A stretch of 64,000 nt of DNA, taken from the NCBI RefSeq assembly GCF_051020975.1, contig NC_135035.1, positions 1,364,001 through 1,428,000 of the forward strand, written 5' to 3'. Shown here piece by piece: positions 50,601-64,000 of this stretch. The first letter of the stretch is position 1. Every line of letters begins with the position of its first letter. Position numbers and translations under genes: made by a program. Under the pieces are notes generated by a model that made no database searches, had not been told where the DNA came from, and worked only from the letters and a program-made list of their open reading frames with translations. This stretch comes from Osmia lignaria lignaria. Taxonomy: Eukaryota; Arthropoda; Insecta; Hymenoptera; Megachilidae.

Positions 50601-51124
50601 ATTAGATATGTAATGTTCATTTAATGACAATATCATTATTACTATATCTACAATCGATATAATGTAATATACGGATTCATTTCCACAGATCAGTGTACAT
50701 TTAATACCAAGATCATTAGTACTATATCTACATTAGACATGTAATGTTCATTTAATAACAATATCATTATTACCATATCTACATTAGATATAATGTAATA
50801 TACTGATTCCTTCCCACAGATCAATGTACATTTAATAGTGATATCATTATTACTATATCTACATTACATCAAATGTAATGTACTGATTTCTTCCCACAGA
50901 TCAAGATACCTATGTTTAGTGACAACATCATTAGTACTATATCTACATTCGATATAATGTAATATACTGATTCATTCCCACAGATCAATGTACATTTAAT
51001 AACAATATCATTAGTACTATATCTACATTAGATATGTAATGTTCATTTAATAACAATATCATTATTACCATATCTTCATTACATATTATGTAATATACTG
51101 ATTCCTTCCCACAGATCAATGTAC
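47694..51124 (-). repeat. 3.4-kb satellite segment duplicated at 60570-64000, copy 1
   Basis: Matches 60570-64000 at a constant offset of 12,876 bp (48139/61015, 48956/61832; TACCAAGATC at 50705/63581). Only occasional substitutions were seen. The match begins abruptly near 47694 and runs out of the window on the right, so the true block may be longer. Confidence 0.8.
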
Positions 51125-54100
51125 ATTTAATCACAATATCATTATTACTATATCTACAGTAGATATATTGTCATAGTCAGATTCATTCCCACAGATCGAA
51201 GTACATTTATTCACAATATCATTATACTATATCTACATTAGATATGTAATGTACATTTAATAGCAATATCATTATTACCATATCTACATTGGATATTATG
51301 TAATATACTGATTCCTTCCCACAGATCAATGTACATTTGATGACAATATCATTAGTACTATATCCACATTCGATATAATGTAATATACTTATTCGCTCCC
51401 ACAGATCAATGTACATATAATACCAATATCATTAATCCAATTTCTACATTAGATATGCAATGTACATTTAATAACAATATCATTATTACCATATCTACAT
51501 TAGATATAATGTAATATACTGATTCATTCCCACAGATCAATGTACATATAATCCCAATACCATTGGTACTATATCTACATTAAATATGTAATGTAGATTT
51601 AATAACAATATCATTATTACTATATCTACAATAGATATAATGTCCTGTACAGATTCATTCCAACTGATCAATGTACATTTAATAACAATATCATTGGTAC
51701 TATATCTACATTCGATATGTAATGTACATTTAATAACAATATCATTATTACCATAACTACATTAGATATAATGTAATATATTGATTCATTCCCACAGATC
51801 AATGTACATTTAATCACAATATCATTATTACTATATCTACAGTAGATATAATGTCATATTCAGATTCATTCCCACAGATCAAAGTACATTTAATCACAAT
51901 ATCATAAGTACTATATCTACATTAGATATGCAATGTTCATTTAGTAACAATATCATTATTACCATAACTACATTAGATATAATGTAATATATTGATTCCT
52001 TCCGACAGATCAATGAACATTTAATAACAATATCATTGGTACTATATCTACATTCGATATGTAATGTACATTTAATAACAATATCCGTATTACCATATTT
52101 ACATTAGATATAATGTAATATACTGATTCATTCCCACAGATCAATGTACATTTAATAACAACATCATACACACTATATCTACACTGGATATAATGTAATA
52201 TACTGATTACTTCCCACAGATCAGTGTACATATAATAGGAATATCTCTATTACTATATCTACATCGGTTATAATGAAATATAGTGATTACTTCCCACAGA
52301 TCAATGTACATTTAATAACAATATCATTAGTACTTTATCTACATTAGATATAATGTAATATACTAATACCTTCCCACAGATAAATGTACATTTTAATAAC
52401 AACATCAATCATACTATATCTACATCGGTTATAATGTAATATAGTGATTACTTCCCACAGATCGTTGTACATTTAATAACAATATCATTAGGACTATATA
52501 AACATTACATATAATGTAATATACTGATTCCTTCCCACAGATTAATGTACATTTTAATAACAACATCAATCATACTATATCTACATCGGTTATAACGTAA
52601 TATACTGCTTCCTTCGCACAGATCAATGTACATGTAAGAACAATATCATTAGTACAATATCTACATTACATATAATGTAATATACTGATTCCTTCTCACA
52701 GATCAATGTACATTTAATAACAATATCATTATTTCCATATCTACATTAGATATAATGTAATATACTGATTCATTCCCATAGATCAATGTACATTTAATAA
52801 CAATATCATTAGTACTATACCTACATTAAATATGTAATGTAGATTTAATAACAATATCATTATTACTATATCTACAATAGATATAATGTCCGGTACAGAT
52901 TCATTCCAACAGATCAATGTACATTTAGTAACAATATCATTAGTACTATATCTACATTCGATATAATGTAATCTACTTATTCGTTCCCACAGATCAATGT
53001 ACATATAATACCAATATCATAAGTACTATATCTGCATTAGATATGTAATGTACATTTAATACCAATATCATTAGTAGTATATCTACATTAGATATGTAAT
53101 GTACGTTTAATAACAATATCATTATTACCATATCCACATTAGATATAAGGTAATCTACTGATTACTACACACAGATCAGTGTACAATTAATAACAATGTC
53201 ATTAGTACTACATCTACATTCGATATTATTTAATATACTGATTTATTCCCACAGATCAATGTACATTTAATAACAATATCATTATTACCATATCTACATT
53301 AGATATTATGTAATATACTGATTCCTTCCCACAGATCAATGTACATTTAATACCAATATCATTAGTACTATACCTACATTAGATATGTAATGTACAATTA
53401 ATAACAATATTATTATTACCATATCTACATTAGATATAATGTAATATACTGATTCCTTCCCACAGATCAATGTACATTTAATAACAACATCATTCATACT
53501 CTCTCTACATCGGATATAATCTGATATACTGATTACTTCCCACAGATCAATGTACATTTAATAGCGATATCATTATTACTATATCTACATTACATCAAAT
53601 GTAATGTACTGATTTCTTCCCACAGATCAAGATACCTATGTTTAGTGACATCATCATTAGTACTATATCTACATTCGATATAATGTAATATACTGATTCA
53701 TTCGAACAGGTCAATGTACATTTAATAAGAATATCATTGGTACTATATCTACATTCGATATAATGTAATATATTGATTCTTTCCCACAGATCAATGTACA
53801 TTTAGTAACAATATCATTAGTACTATATCTACATTCGATATAATGTGATATACTTATTCGTTCCCACAGATCAATGTACATTTAATAACAATATCATTAG
53901 TACTATATCTACATTAGATATGTAATGTTCATTTAATAACAATATCATTATTACCAGATCTACATTAGATATTATGTAATATACAGATTCCTTCCCACAG
54001 ATCAATGTACATTTATTACCAATATCATTAGTACTATATCTACATTAGTTATGTAATGTTCATTTTATAACAATATCATTATTACCATATCTACATTAGA

Positions 54101-56370
54101 TATTATGTAATATACTGATTCCCTCCCAATGATCAATGTACATTTAATAACTATATCATTATTACCATATCTACATTAGATATTATGTAATATACTGATT
54201 CCTTCCCACAGATCAATGTACATTTGATAACAATATCATTAGTACTATATCTACATTCGATATAATGTAATATACTTATTCGCTCACACAGAGCAATGTA
54301 CATATAATACCAATATCATTCGTCCAATATCTACATTAGATATGTAATGTACATTTAATAACAATATCATTATTACCATATCTACATTAGATATATTGTA
54401 ATATACGGATTCATTCCCACAGATCAATGTACATTTAATCACAATATCATTATTACTATATCTACGGTAGATATAATGTCATATTCAGATTCATTCCCAC
54501 AGATCAAAGTACATTTAATCACAATATCATTAGTACTATATCTACATTAGATATGCAATGTTCATTTAGTAACAATATCATTATTACCATAACTACATTA
54601 GATATAATGTAATATATTGCTTCCTTCCGACAGATCAATGAACATTTAATAACAATATCATTGGTACTATATCTACATTCGATATGTAATGTACATTTAA
54701 TAACAATATCCGTATTACCATATTTACATTAGATATAATGTAATATACTGATTCATTCCCACAGATCAATGTACATTTAATAACAACATCATACACACTA
54801 TATCTACACTGGATATAATGTAATATACTGATTACTTCCCACAGATAAATGTACATTTTAATAACAATATCATTAGGACTATATAAACATTACATATAAT
54901 GTAATATACTGATTCCTTCCCACAGATAAATGTACATTTTAATAACAATATCATTAGTAGTATATGTACATTCGATATAATGTAATATACTGACTCATTC
55001 CCACAGATCAATGTACATTTAATTACAATATCATTATAACTATATCTACATTAGATATAATGTGATATACTGATTCATTCCCACTGATCAATGTACATTA
55101 TTAACAATATCATTATTACCATATCTACATTAGATATAATGTCATATACTGATTGCTACCCACAGATCAATGTACATTTAATAACAATATCATTAGCACC
55201 ATTTGTACATTCCATATAATGTGATATACTGATTCATTCCCACAGATCAATGTACATTTAATAACAATATCATTGGTACTATATCTACATTAGATATGTA
55301 ATGTACATTTAATAACAATATCATTAGTACTATATCTACATTAGATATAATGTAATATACTGACACCTTCCCACAGATAAATGTACATTTTAATAACAAC
55401 ATCAATCATACTATATCTACATCGGTTATAACGTAATATACTGCTTCCTTCGCACAGATCAATGTACATGTAAGAACAATATCATTAGTACAATATCTAC
55501 ATTACATATAATGTAATATACTGATTCCTTCTCACAGATCAATGTACATTTAATAACAATATCATTATTACCATATCTACATTGGATATAATGTTATATA
55601 CTGATTCATTCCCACAGATCAATGTACATTTAATACCAATATCATTAGTACTATACCTATATTTTATATGTAATGTAGATTGAATAACAATATCATTATT
55701 ACCATATCTACATTAGATATAATGTAATATACCGATTCCTTCCCACAGATCAATGTACATTTAATACCAATATCATTAGTACTATATCTACATTCGCTAT
55801 AATGTAATATACTGATTCCTTCCCACAGATCAATGTACATTTAACAACAATACAATTAGTACTATACCTACATTAAATTTGTAATGTACATTTAATAACA
55901 ATATTATTATTACCATATCTACATTAGATATAATGTAATATACTGATTCATTCCCACAGATCAATGTACATTTAATACCAATATCATTAGTGCTATACCT
56001 ACATTATATATGTAATGTAGATTTAATAACAATATCATTATTACCATATCTACATTAGATATAATGTAATATACCGATTCATTCCCACAGATCAATGTAC
56101 ATTTAATAACAGTATCATTAGTACTATACCTACATTAGATATGTAATGTAGATTTAATAACAATATCATTATTGCCATATCTACATTAGATAGAGTGCAA
56201 TATACGGATACGTTCCCACAGATCAATGTTCATTTAATAACAATATCATTGATATTATGTCTACATTCCATATGTAGTGTACATTTAACAACAAAATCGT
56301 TATTACCATATCTACATACGATAAAGTGTAATATACTGATTCCTTCCCACAGATCAATGGACATTTAATA

Positions 56371-59274
56371 ACAATATCATTAGTACTATACCAACATTAA
56401 ATATGTAACGTAGATTTAATAACAATATCATTATTACCATGTCTACATTAGATATAATGTAATATACTGATTCCTTCCCACAGATCAATGTACATTTAAT
56501 AACAGTATCATTATTTCTATATCTACACTAGATATAATGTCATATACAGATTCATTCCAACAGATCAATTTACATTTAATCACAATATCGTTAGTACTAT
56601 ATCTACATTAAGTATGAAATGTAGATTTAATAACAATATGTTTATTACCATATCTACATTAGATATAATGTAATATGCTGATTCCTTCCCACAGATCAAT
56701 GTACATTTCATACCAATATCATTAGTACTATATCTACATTAGATATGTAATGTACAATTAATAACAATATTATTATTATCATATCAACATTAGATATAAT
56801 GTAATATACTGATTACTACCGACAGATCAATGTAAATTTAATAACAATATCATTAACACATATCTACATTCGATATAACGTAATATACTGATTCATTCCC
56901 GCAGATCAATGTACATTTAATAACAATAACATTATTACTATATGTACAATATATATAATGTCATGTACAGATTCATTCAAACAGATCAATGTACATTTAA
57001 TCACAATATCATTAGTACTATATCTACATTCGATATAATGTAATATACTGATTCATTCCCACAGATCAATGTACATTTAACAACAATATCATTTTTACTA
57101 TTTGTACAGTAGATATAATGTCATATTCAGATTCATTCCCGCAGATCAAAGTACATTTAATAACAATATCATTAGTACTACATCTACATTCCATATAATG
57201 TAATATACTGATTCCTTCCCACAGATCAATGTACATTTGATAGCAATATCATTATTACTACATCCACATTAGATATGTAATGTACATTTAATATGAATAT
57301 CATTGGTACTATATCTACATTCGATATAATGTAATATACTGATACCTTCCCACAGATCAATGTACATTTAATAACAATATCATTGGTACCATATCTACAT
57401 TCGATACAATGTAACATAATGATTCATTCCCACAGATCAATCTACATTTAATAACAATATCATTATTACCATCTCTACATTAGATATAATGTCATTTACA
57501 GATTCATTCCCACAGATCAATGTACATTTAATACCAATATCATTAGTACTATGTCTACATTAGATATAATGTCATTTATACATTCATTCCCACAGAACAA
57601 TGTACATTTAATAACAATATCATTAGCACTATATCTACATGCGATATAATGTAATATACTGATTCATTCCCACAGATCCATGTACATTTAATCACAATAT
57701 CATTATTACCATAACCACATTAGATATAATGTAATATATTGATTCCTTCCCACAGATCAATGAACATTTAATAACAATATCATTGGTACTATATCTACAT
57801 TCGATATGTAATGTACATTTAATAACAATATCCGTATTACCATATTTACATTAGATATAATGTAATATACTGATTCATTCCCACAGATCAATGTACATTT
57901 AATAACAACATCATACACACTATATCTACACTGGATATAATGTAATATACTGATTCTTTCCGACAGATCAGTGTACATATAATAGGAATATCTCTATTAC
58001 TATATCTACATCGGTTATAATGAAATATAGTGATTACTTCCCACAGATCAATGTACATTTAATAACAATATCATTAGTACTTTATCTACATTAGATATAA
58101 TGTAATATACTGATTCCTTCCCACAGATCAATGTACATCTAATAACAATATCATTAGTACTATACCAACATTAAATATGTAACGTAGATTTAATAACAAT
58201 ATCATTATTACCATGTCTACATTAGATATAATGTAATATACTGATTCCTTCCCACAGATCAATGTACATTTAATAACAGTATCATTATTTCTATATCTAC
58301 ACTAGATATAATGTCATATACAGATTCATTCCAACAGATCAATTTACATTTAATCACAATATCGTTAGTACTATATCTACATTAAGTATGAAATGTAGAT
58401 TTAATAACAATATGTTTATTACCATATCTACATTAGATATAATGTAATATGCTGATTCCTTCCCACAGATCAATGTACATTTCATACCAATATCATTAGT
58501 ACTATATCTACATTAGATATGTAATGCACAATTAATAACAATATTATTATTATCATATCAACATTAGATATAATGTAATATACTGATTACTACCGACAGA
58601 TCAATGTAAATTTAATAACAATATCATTAACACATATCTACATTCGATATAACGTAATATACTGATTCATTCCCGCAGATCAATGTACATTTAATAACAA
58701 TAACATTATTACTATATGTACAATATATATAATGTCATGTACAGATTCATTCAAACAGATCAATGTACATTTAATCACAATATCATTAGTACTATATCTA
58801 CATTCGATATAATGTAATATACTGATTCATTCCCACAGATCAATGTACATTTAACAACAATATCATTTTTACTATTTGTACAGTAGATATAATGTCATAT
58901 TCAGATTCATTCCCGCAGATCAAAGTACATTTAATAACAATATCATTAGTACTACATCTACATTCGATATAATGTAATATACTGATTCCTTCCCACAGAT
59001 CAATGTACATTTGATAGCAATATCATTATTACTACATCCACATTAGATATGTAATGTACATTTAATATGAATATCATTGGTACTATATCTACATTCGATA
59101 TAATGTAATATACTGATACCTTCCCACAGATCAATGTACATTTAATAACAATATCATTGGTACCATATCTACATTCGATACAATGTAACATAATGATTCA
59201 TTCCCACAGATCAATCTACATTTAATAACAATATCATTATTACCATCTCTGCATTAGATATAATGTCATTTACA
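56371..59274 (-). repeat. 1774-bp higher-order repeat
   Basis: 56371-57500 matches 58145-59274 at an offset of 1774 bp, for example CCAACATTAAATATGTAACG at 56391/58165 and the segments at 57226/59000. Part of 57530-58144 is present only once inside the unit. Confidence 0.8.
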
Positions 59275-60569
59275 GATTCATTCCCACAGATCAATGTACA
59301 TTTAATACCAATATCATTAGTACTATATCTACGTCAGATATGTAATGTACAATTAATAGCAATATTATTATTACCATATCTACATTAGATATAATGTAAT
59401 ATACTGATTCATTCCCATAGATCAATGTACATTTAATAACAATATCATTAGTACTATACCTACATTAAATATGTAATGTAGATTTAATAACAATATCATT
59501 ATTACTATATCTACAATAGATATAATGTCCTGTACAGATTCATTCCAACAGATCAATGTACATTTAATCACAATATCATTAGTACTATATCTACATTCGA
59601 TATAATGTAATCTACTTATTCGTTCCCACAGATCAATGTACATATAATACCAATATCATTAGTACTATATCTACATTAGATATCTACATTAGATATGTAA
59701 TGTAGAATTAATAACAATATTATGATTACTATATCTAAATTTCATATAATGTAATATACAGATTCATTCCCACAGATCAAAGTACATTTAATCACAATAT
59801 CATTAGTACTATATCTGCATTACATATGTAATGTTCATTTAATATCATTATTACCATATCTACATTAGATACTATGTAATATACTCATTCCTTCCCATAG
59901 ATCAATGTACATTTAATAACAATATCATTATTACCATATCTTCATTACATATTATGTAATATACTGATTCCTTCCCACAGATCAATGTACATTTAATCAC
60001 AATATCATTATTACTATATCTACAGTAGATATATTGTCATATTCAGATTCATTCCCACAGATCGAAGTACATTTATTCACAATATCATTATACTATATCT
60101 ACATTAGATATGTAATGTACATTTAATAGCAATATCATTATTACCATATCTACATTGGATATTATGTAATATACTGATTCCTTCCCACAGATCAATGTAC
60201 ATTTGATGACAATATCATTAGTACTATATCCACATTCGATATAATGTAATGTACTTATTCGCTCCCATAGATCAATGTACATATAATACCAATATCATTA
60301 ATCCAATTTCTACATTAGATATGCAATGTACATTTAATAACAATATCATTATTACCATATCTACATTAGATATAATGTAATATACTGATTCATTCCCACA
60401 GATCAATGTACATATAATCCCAATATCATTGGTACTATATCTACATTACATATGTAATGTACATTTAATAACAATATCATTATTACCATATCCACATTAA
60501 ATATAATGCAATATACTGATTCATTCCCACAGATCAGTGTACACTTAATACCAATATCATTAGTACTAT

Positions 60570-63500
60570 ATCTACATTCGATATAATGTAATATACTGAT
60601 TCATTCCCACAGATCAATGTACATTTAATAGTGATATCATTATTACTATATCTACATTACATCAAATGTAATGTACTGATTTCTTCCCACAGATCAAGAT
60701 ACCGATGTTTAGTGACAACATCATTAGTACTATATCTACATTCGATATAATGTAATATACTGATTCATTCCCACAGATCAATGTACATTTAATAACAATA
60801 TCATTAGTACTATATCTACATTAGATATGTAATGTTCATTTAATAACAATATCATTATTACCATATCTTCATTACATATTATGTAATATACTGATTCCTT
60901 CCCACAGATCAATGTACATTTAATCACAATATCATTATTACTATATCTACAGTAGATATATTGTCATATTCAGATTCATTCCCACAGATCGAAGTACATT
61001 TATTCACAATATCATTATACTATATCTACATTAGATATGTAATGTACATTTAATAGCAATATCATTATTACCATATCTACATTGGATATTATGTAATATA
61101 CTGATTCCTTCCCACAGATCAATGTACATTTGATGAAAATATCATTAGTACTATATCCACATTCGATATAATGTAATATACTTATTCGCTCCCATAGATC
61201 AATGTACATATAATACCAATATCATTAATCCAATTTCTACATTAGATATGCAATGTACATTTAATAACAATATCATTATTACCATACCTACAGTAGATAT
61301 AATGTCATTTACAGATTCATTCCCACAGATCAATGTACCTTTAATAACAATATCATTAGTACTATATCTACATTAGATATGTAATGATCATTTAAAAACA
61401 ATATCATTATTACCATATCTACATTAGATATAATGCCATATACTGATTCCTTTCCACACATCAATGTAGATTTAATAACAATATCATTATTGCTATATCT
61501 ACAGTAGATATAATGTCATATACAGATTCATTCCCACAGATCAATGTACATTTAACAACAATATCATTTTTACTATTTGTACAGTAGATATAATGTCATA
61601 TTCAGATTCATTCCCACAGATCAAAGTACATTTAATAACAATATCATTAGTACTACATCTACATTCGATATAATGTAATATACTGATTCCTTCCCACAGA
61701 TCAATGTAGATATAATACCAATATCATTAGTACTATATCTACGTTAGATATGTAATGTACAATTAATAGCAATATTATTATTACCATATCTACATTCGAT
61801 ATAATGTAATATACTGATTCATTCCCATAGATCAATGTACATTTAATAACAATATCATTAGTACTATACCTACATTAAATATGTAATGTAGATTTAATAA
61901 CAATATCATTATTACTATATCTACAATAGATATAATGTCCGGTACAGATTCATTCCAACAGATCAATGTGCATTTAATCACAATATCATTAGTACTATAT
62001 CTACATTCGATATAATGTAATCTACTTATTCGTTCCCACAGATCAATGTACATATAATACCAATATCATTAGTACTATATCTACATTAGATATCTACATT
62101 AGATATGTAATGTAGAATTAATAACAATATTATGATTACCATATCTAAATTTCATATAATGTAATATACTGATTCATTCCCACAGATCAAAGTACATTTA
62201 ATAACAACATCATTCATACTCTCTCTACATCGGATATAATCTGATATACTGATTACTTCCCACAGATCAATGTACATTTAATAGCGATATCATTATTACT
62301 ATATCTACATTACATCAAATGTAATGTACTGATTTCTTCCCACAGATCAAGATACCTATGTTTAGTGACATCATCATTAGTACTATATCTACATTCGATA
62401 TAATGTAATATACTGATTCATTCGAACAGGTCAATGTACATTTAATAAGAATATCATTGGTACTATATCTACATTCGATATAATGTAATATATTGATTCA
62501 TTCCCACAGATCAATGTACATTTAGTAACAATATCATTAGTACTATATCTACATTCGATATAATGTGATATACTTATTCGTTCCCACAGATCAATGTACA
62601 TTTAATAACAATATCATTAGTACTATATCTACATTAGATATGTAATGTTCATTGAATAACAATATCATTATTACCAGATCTACATTAGATATTATGTAAT
62701 ATACAGATTCCTTCCCACAGATCAATGTACATTTATTACCAATATCATTAGTACTATATCTACATTAGTTATGTAATGTTCATTTTATAACAATATCATT
62801 ATTACCATATCTACATTAGATATTATGTAATATACTGATTCCTTCCCACAGATCAATGTACATTTGATAACAATATCATTAGTACTATATCTACATTCGA
62901 TATAATGTAATATACTTATTCGCTCACACAGAGCAATGTACATATAATACCAATATCATTCGTCCAATATCTACATTAGATATGTAATGTACATTTAATA
63001 ACAATATCATTATTACCATATCTACATTAGATATTATGTAATATACTGATTCCTTCCCACAGATCAATGTACATTTGATAATAATATCATTAGTACTATA
63101 TCAGCATTCGATATAATGTAATATACTGATTCATTCCCACAGATCAATGTACATTTAATAACAATGTCATTAGTACTATTCCTACATTAGATATGTAATG
63201 TACATTTAATAACAATATCATTATTACCATATCCACATTAGATATAATGTAATATACTGCTTCCTTCCCACAGATCAATGTACATTTAATAAAAATATCA
63301 TCGGTACTATATCTACATTCGACATAATGTAATATACTGATTCATTCCGAAAGATCAATGTACATTTAATCACTATATCATTAGTACTATATCTACATTC
63401 GATATGATGTAATACACTGATTCATTCCCACAGATCAGTGTACATTTAATACCAATATCATTAGTATTATATCCACATTAGATATGTAATGTTCATTTAA

Positions 63501-64000
63501 TGACAATATCATTATTACTATATCTACAATCGATATAATGTAATATACGGATTCATTTCCACAGATCAGTGTACATTTAATACCAAGATCATTAGTACTA
63601 TATCTACATTAGACATGTAATGTTCATTTAATAACAATATCATTATTACCATATCTACATTAGATATAATGTAATATACTGATTCCTTCCCACAGATCAA
63701 TGTACATTTAATAGTGATATCATTATTACTATATCTACATTACATCAAATGTAATGTACTGATTTCTTCCCACAGATCAAGATACCTATGTTTAGTGACA
63801 ACATCATTAGTACTATATCTACATTCGATATAATGTAATATACTGATTCATTCCCACAGATCAATGTACATTTAATAACAATATCATTAGTACTATATCT
63901 ACATTAGATATGTAATGTTCATTTAATAACAATATCATTATTACCATATCTTCATTACATATTATGTAATATACTGATTCCTTCCCACAGATCAATGTAC
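60570..64000 (-). repeat. 3.4-kb satellite segment, copy 2 (truncated by window end)
   Basis: Second copy of 47694-51124 at +12,876 bp. To the left of 60570 the sequence no longer follows copy 1. Confidence 0.8.

Larger units (their letters stand above)
46331..64000 (-). repeat. Satellite array, right block, - orientation
   Basis: 80/51-bp units to the window end. It carries the empty version of the R1 target (47478-47491) and the variants that match the inverted left array (about 57180-57545 and 59640-59760). No gene is supported. Higher-order blocks are listed separately. The array continues past the window. Confidence 0.95.

Noticed and set aside
1..64000. Dozens of 60-111-codon open frames (MYIDLWE..., MYTDLWE..., ...ISNVDIVLMILLLNVH) in the satellite
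   Set aside because: They recur with the monomer, are translations of the same 80/51/84-bp units on the satellite's own sense strand, and have no start context or domain. The repeat explains them.
12324..64000. CRISPR-like array
   Set aside because: Units are contiguous variants of one satellite without unique spacers, no cas genes are present, and the surrounding elements are eukaryotic.
12324..64000. Repeated 3' splice-site look-alike (TTCCCACAG) in every full unit
   Set aside because: It resembles a polypyrimidine tract plus CAG, but no paired donors or exons accompany it; it is fixed in the satellite consensus.

Overview
This window is almost wholly repetitive eukaryotic DNA, most likely insect heterochromatin. 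The evidence is AT-rich tandem satellite, an R1-type non-LTR retrotransposon, a mariner remnant and Gypsy-like solo LTRs. A hymenopteran such as an ant is a guess from that combination, not shown by the sequence. No complete host gene, rRNA gene, telomeric repeat or bacterial feature was found. LAYOUT. (1) 1-3190: satellite array, defined here as + orientation. (2) 3191-12323: an island of non-satellite DNA. It holds a deleted mariner (3709-4155), two head-to-head tRNA-like/SINE copies (4460-5040), a 1.42-kb solo LTR with a 4-bp target duplication (5293-6713), another tRNA-like segment (~7212-7285), a small inverted repeat (7440-7689), exon-like fragments (7860-8133), and a large imperfect palindrome (8170-12323). 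The right arm of that palindrome carries a second, nested 941-bp solo LTR (10100-11040). (3) 12324-37764: the same satellite in the opposite (-) orientation. (4) 37765-40423: a 5'-truncated R1-clade retrotransposon with an open reverse-transcriptase frame, poly(A) tail and a perfect 14-bp target-site duplication. (5) 40424-64000: satellite again in - orientation, including a diverged block (~41000-45300) built on an 84-bp monomer. SATELLITE STRUCTURE. The basic monomer is 80 bp, interspersed with a 51-bp shortened unit; spacings between landmarks are sums of the two (131, 182). Each unit carries a 17-bp dyad (ATATCTACATTAGATAT, 6-bp arms and 5-bp loop). Monomers are assembled into nested higher-order repeats: 881 bp at 13.3-15.1 kb, 3963 bp at 27.6-36.3 kb with very few differences between copies, 1774 bp at 56.4-59.3 kb, 607 bp at 45.3-46.2 kb, and a 3.4-kb block duplicated 12,876 bp apart near the right end. 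The + array on the left matches, in inverted orientation, variants found at 57-60 kb. The short open frames recurring through the arrays are by-products of the repeat and are not annotated as genes. I did not find a clearly new multi-gene system. The strongest unusual signals are the switch in satellite orientation around a palindrome, the 80/51/84-bp unit system with its dyad, and an R1-type element inserted inside that dyad with a 14-bp duplication.
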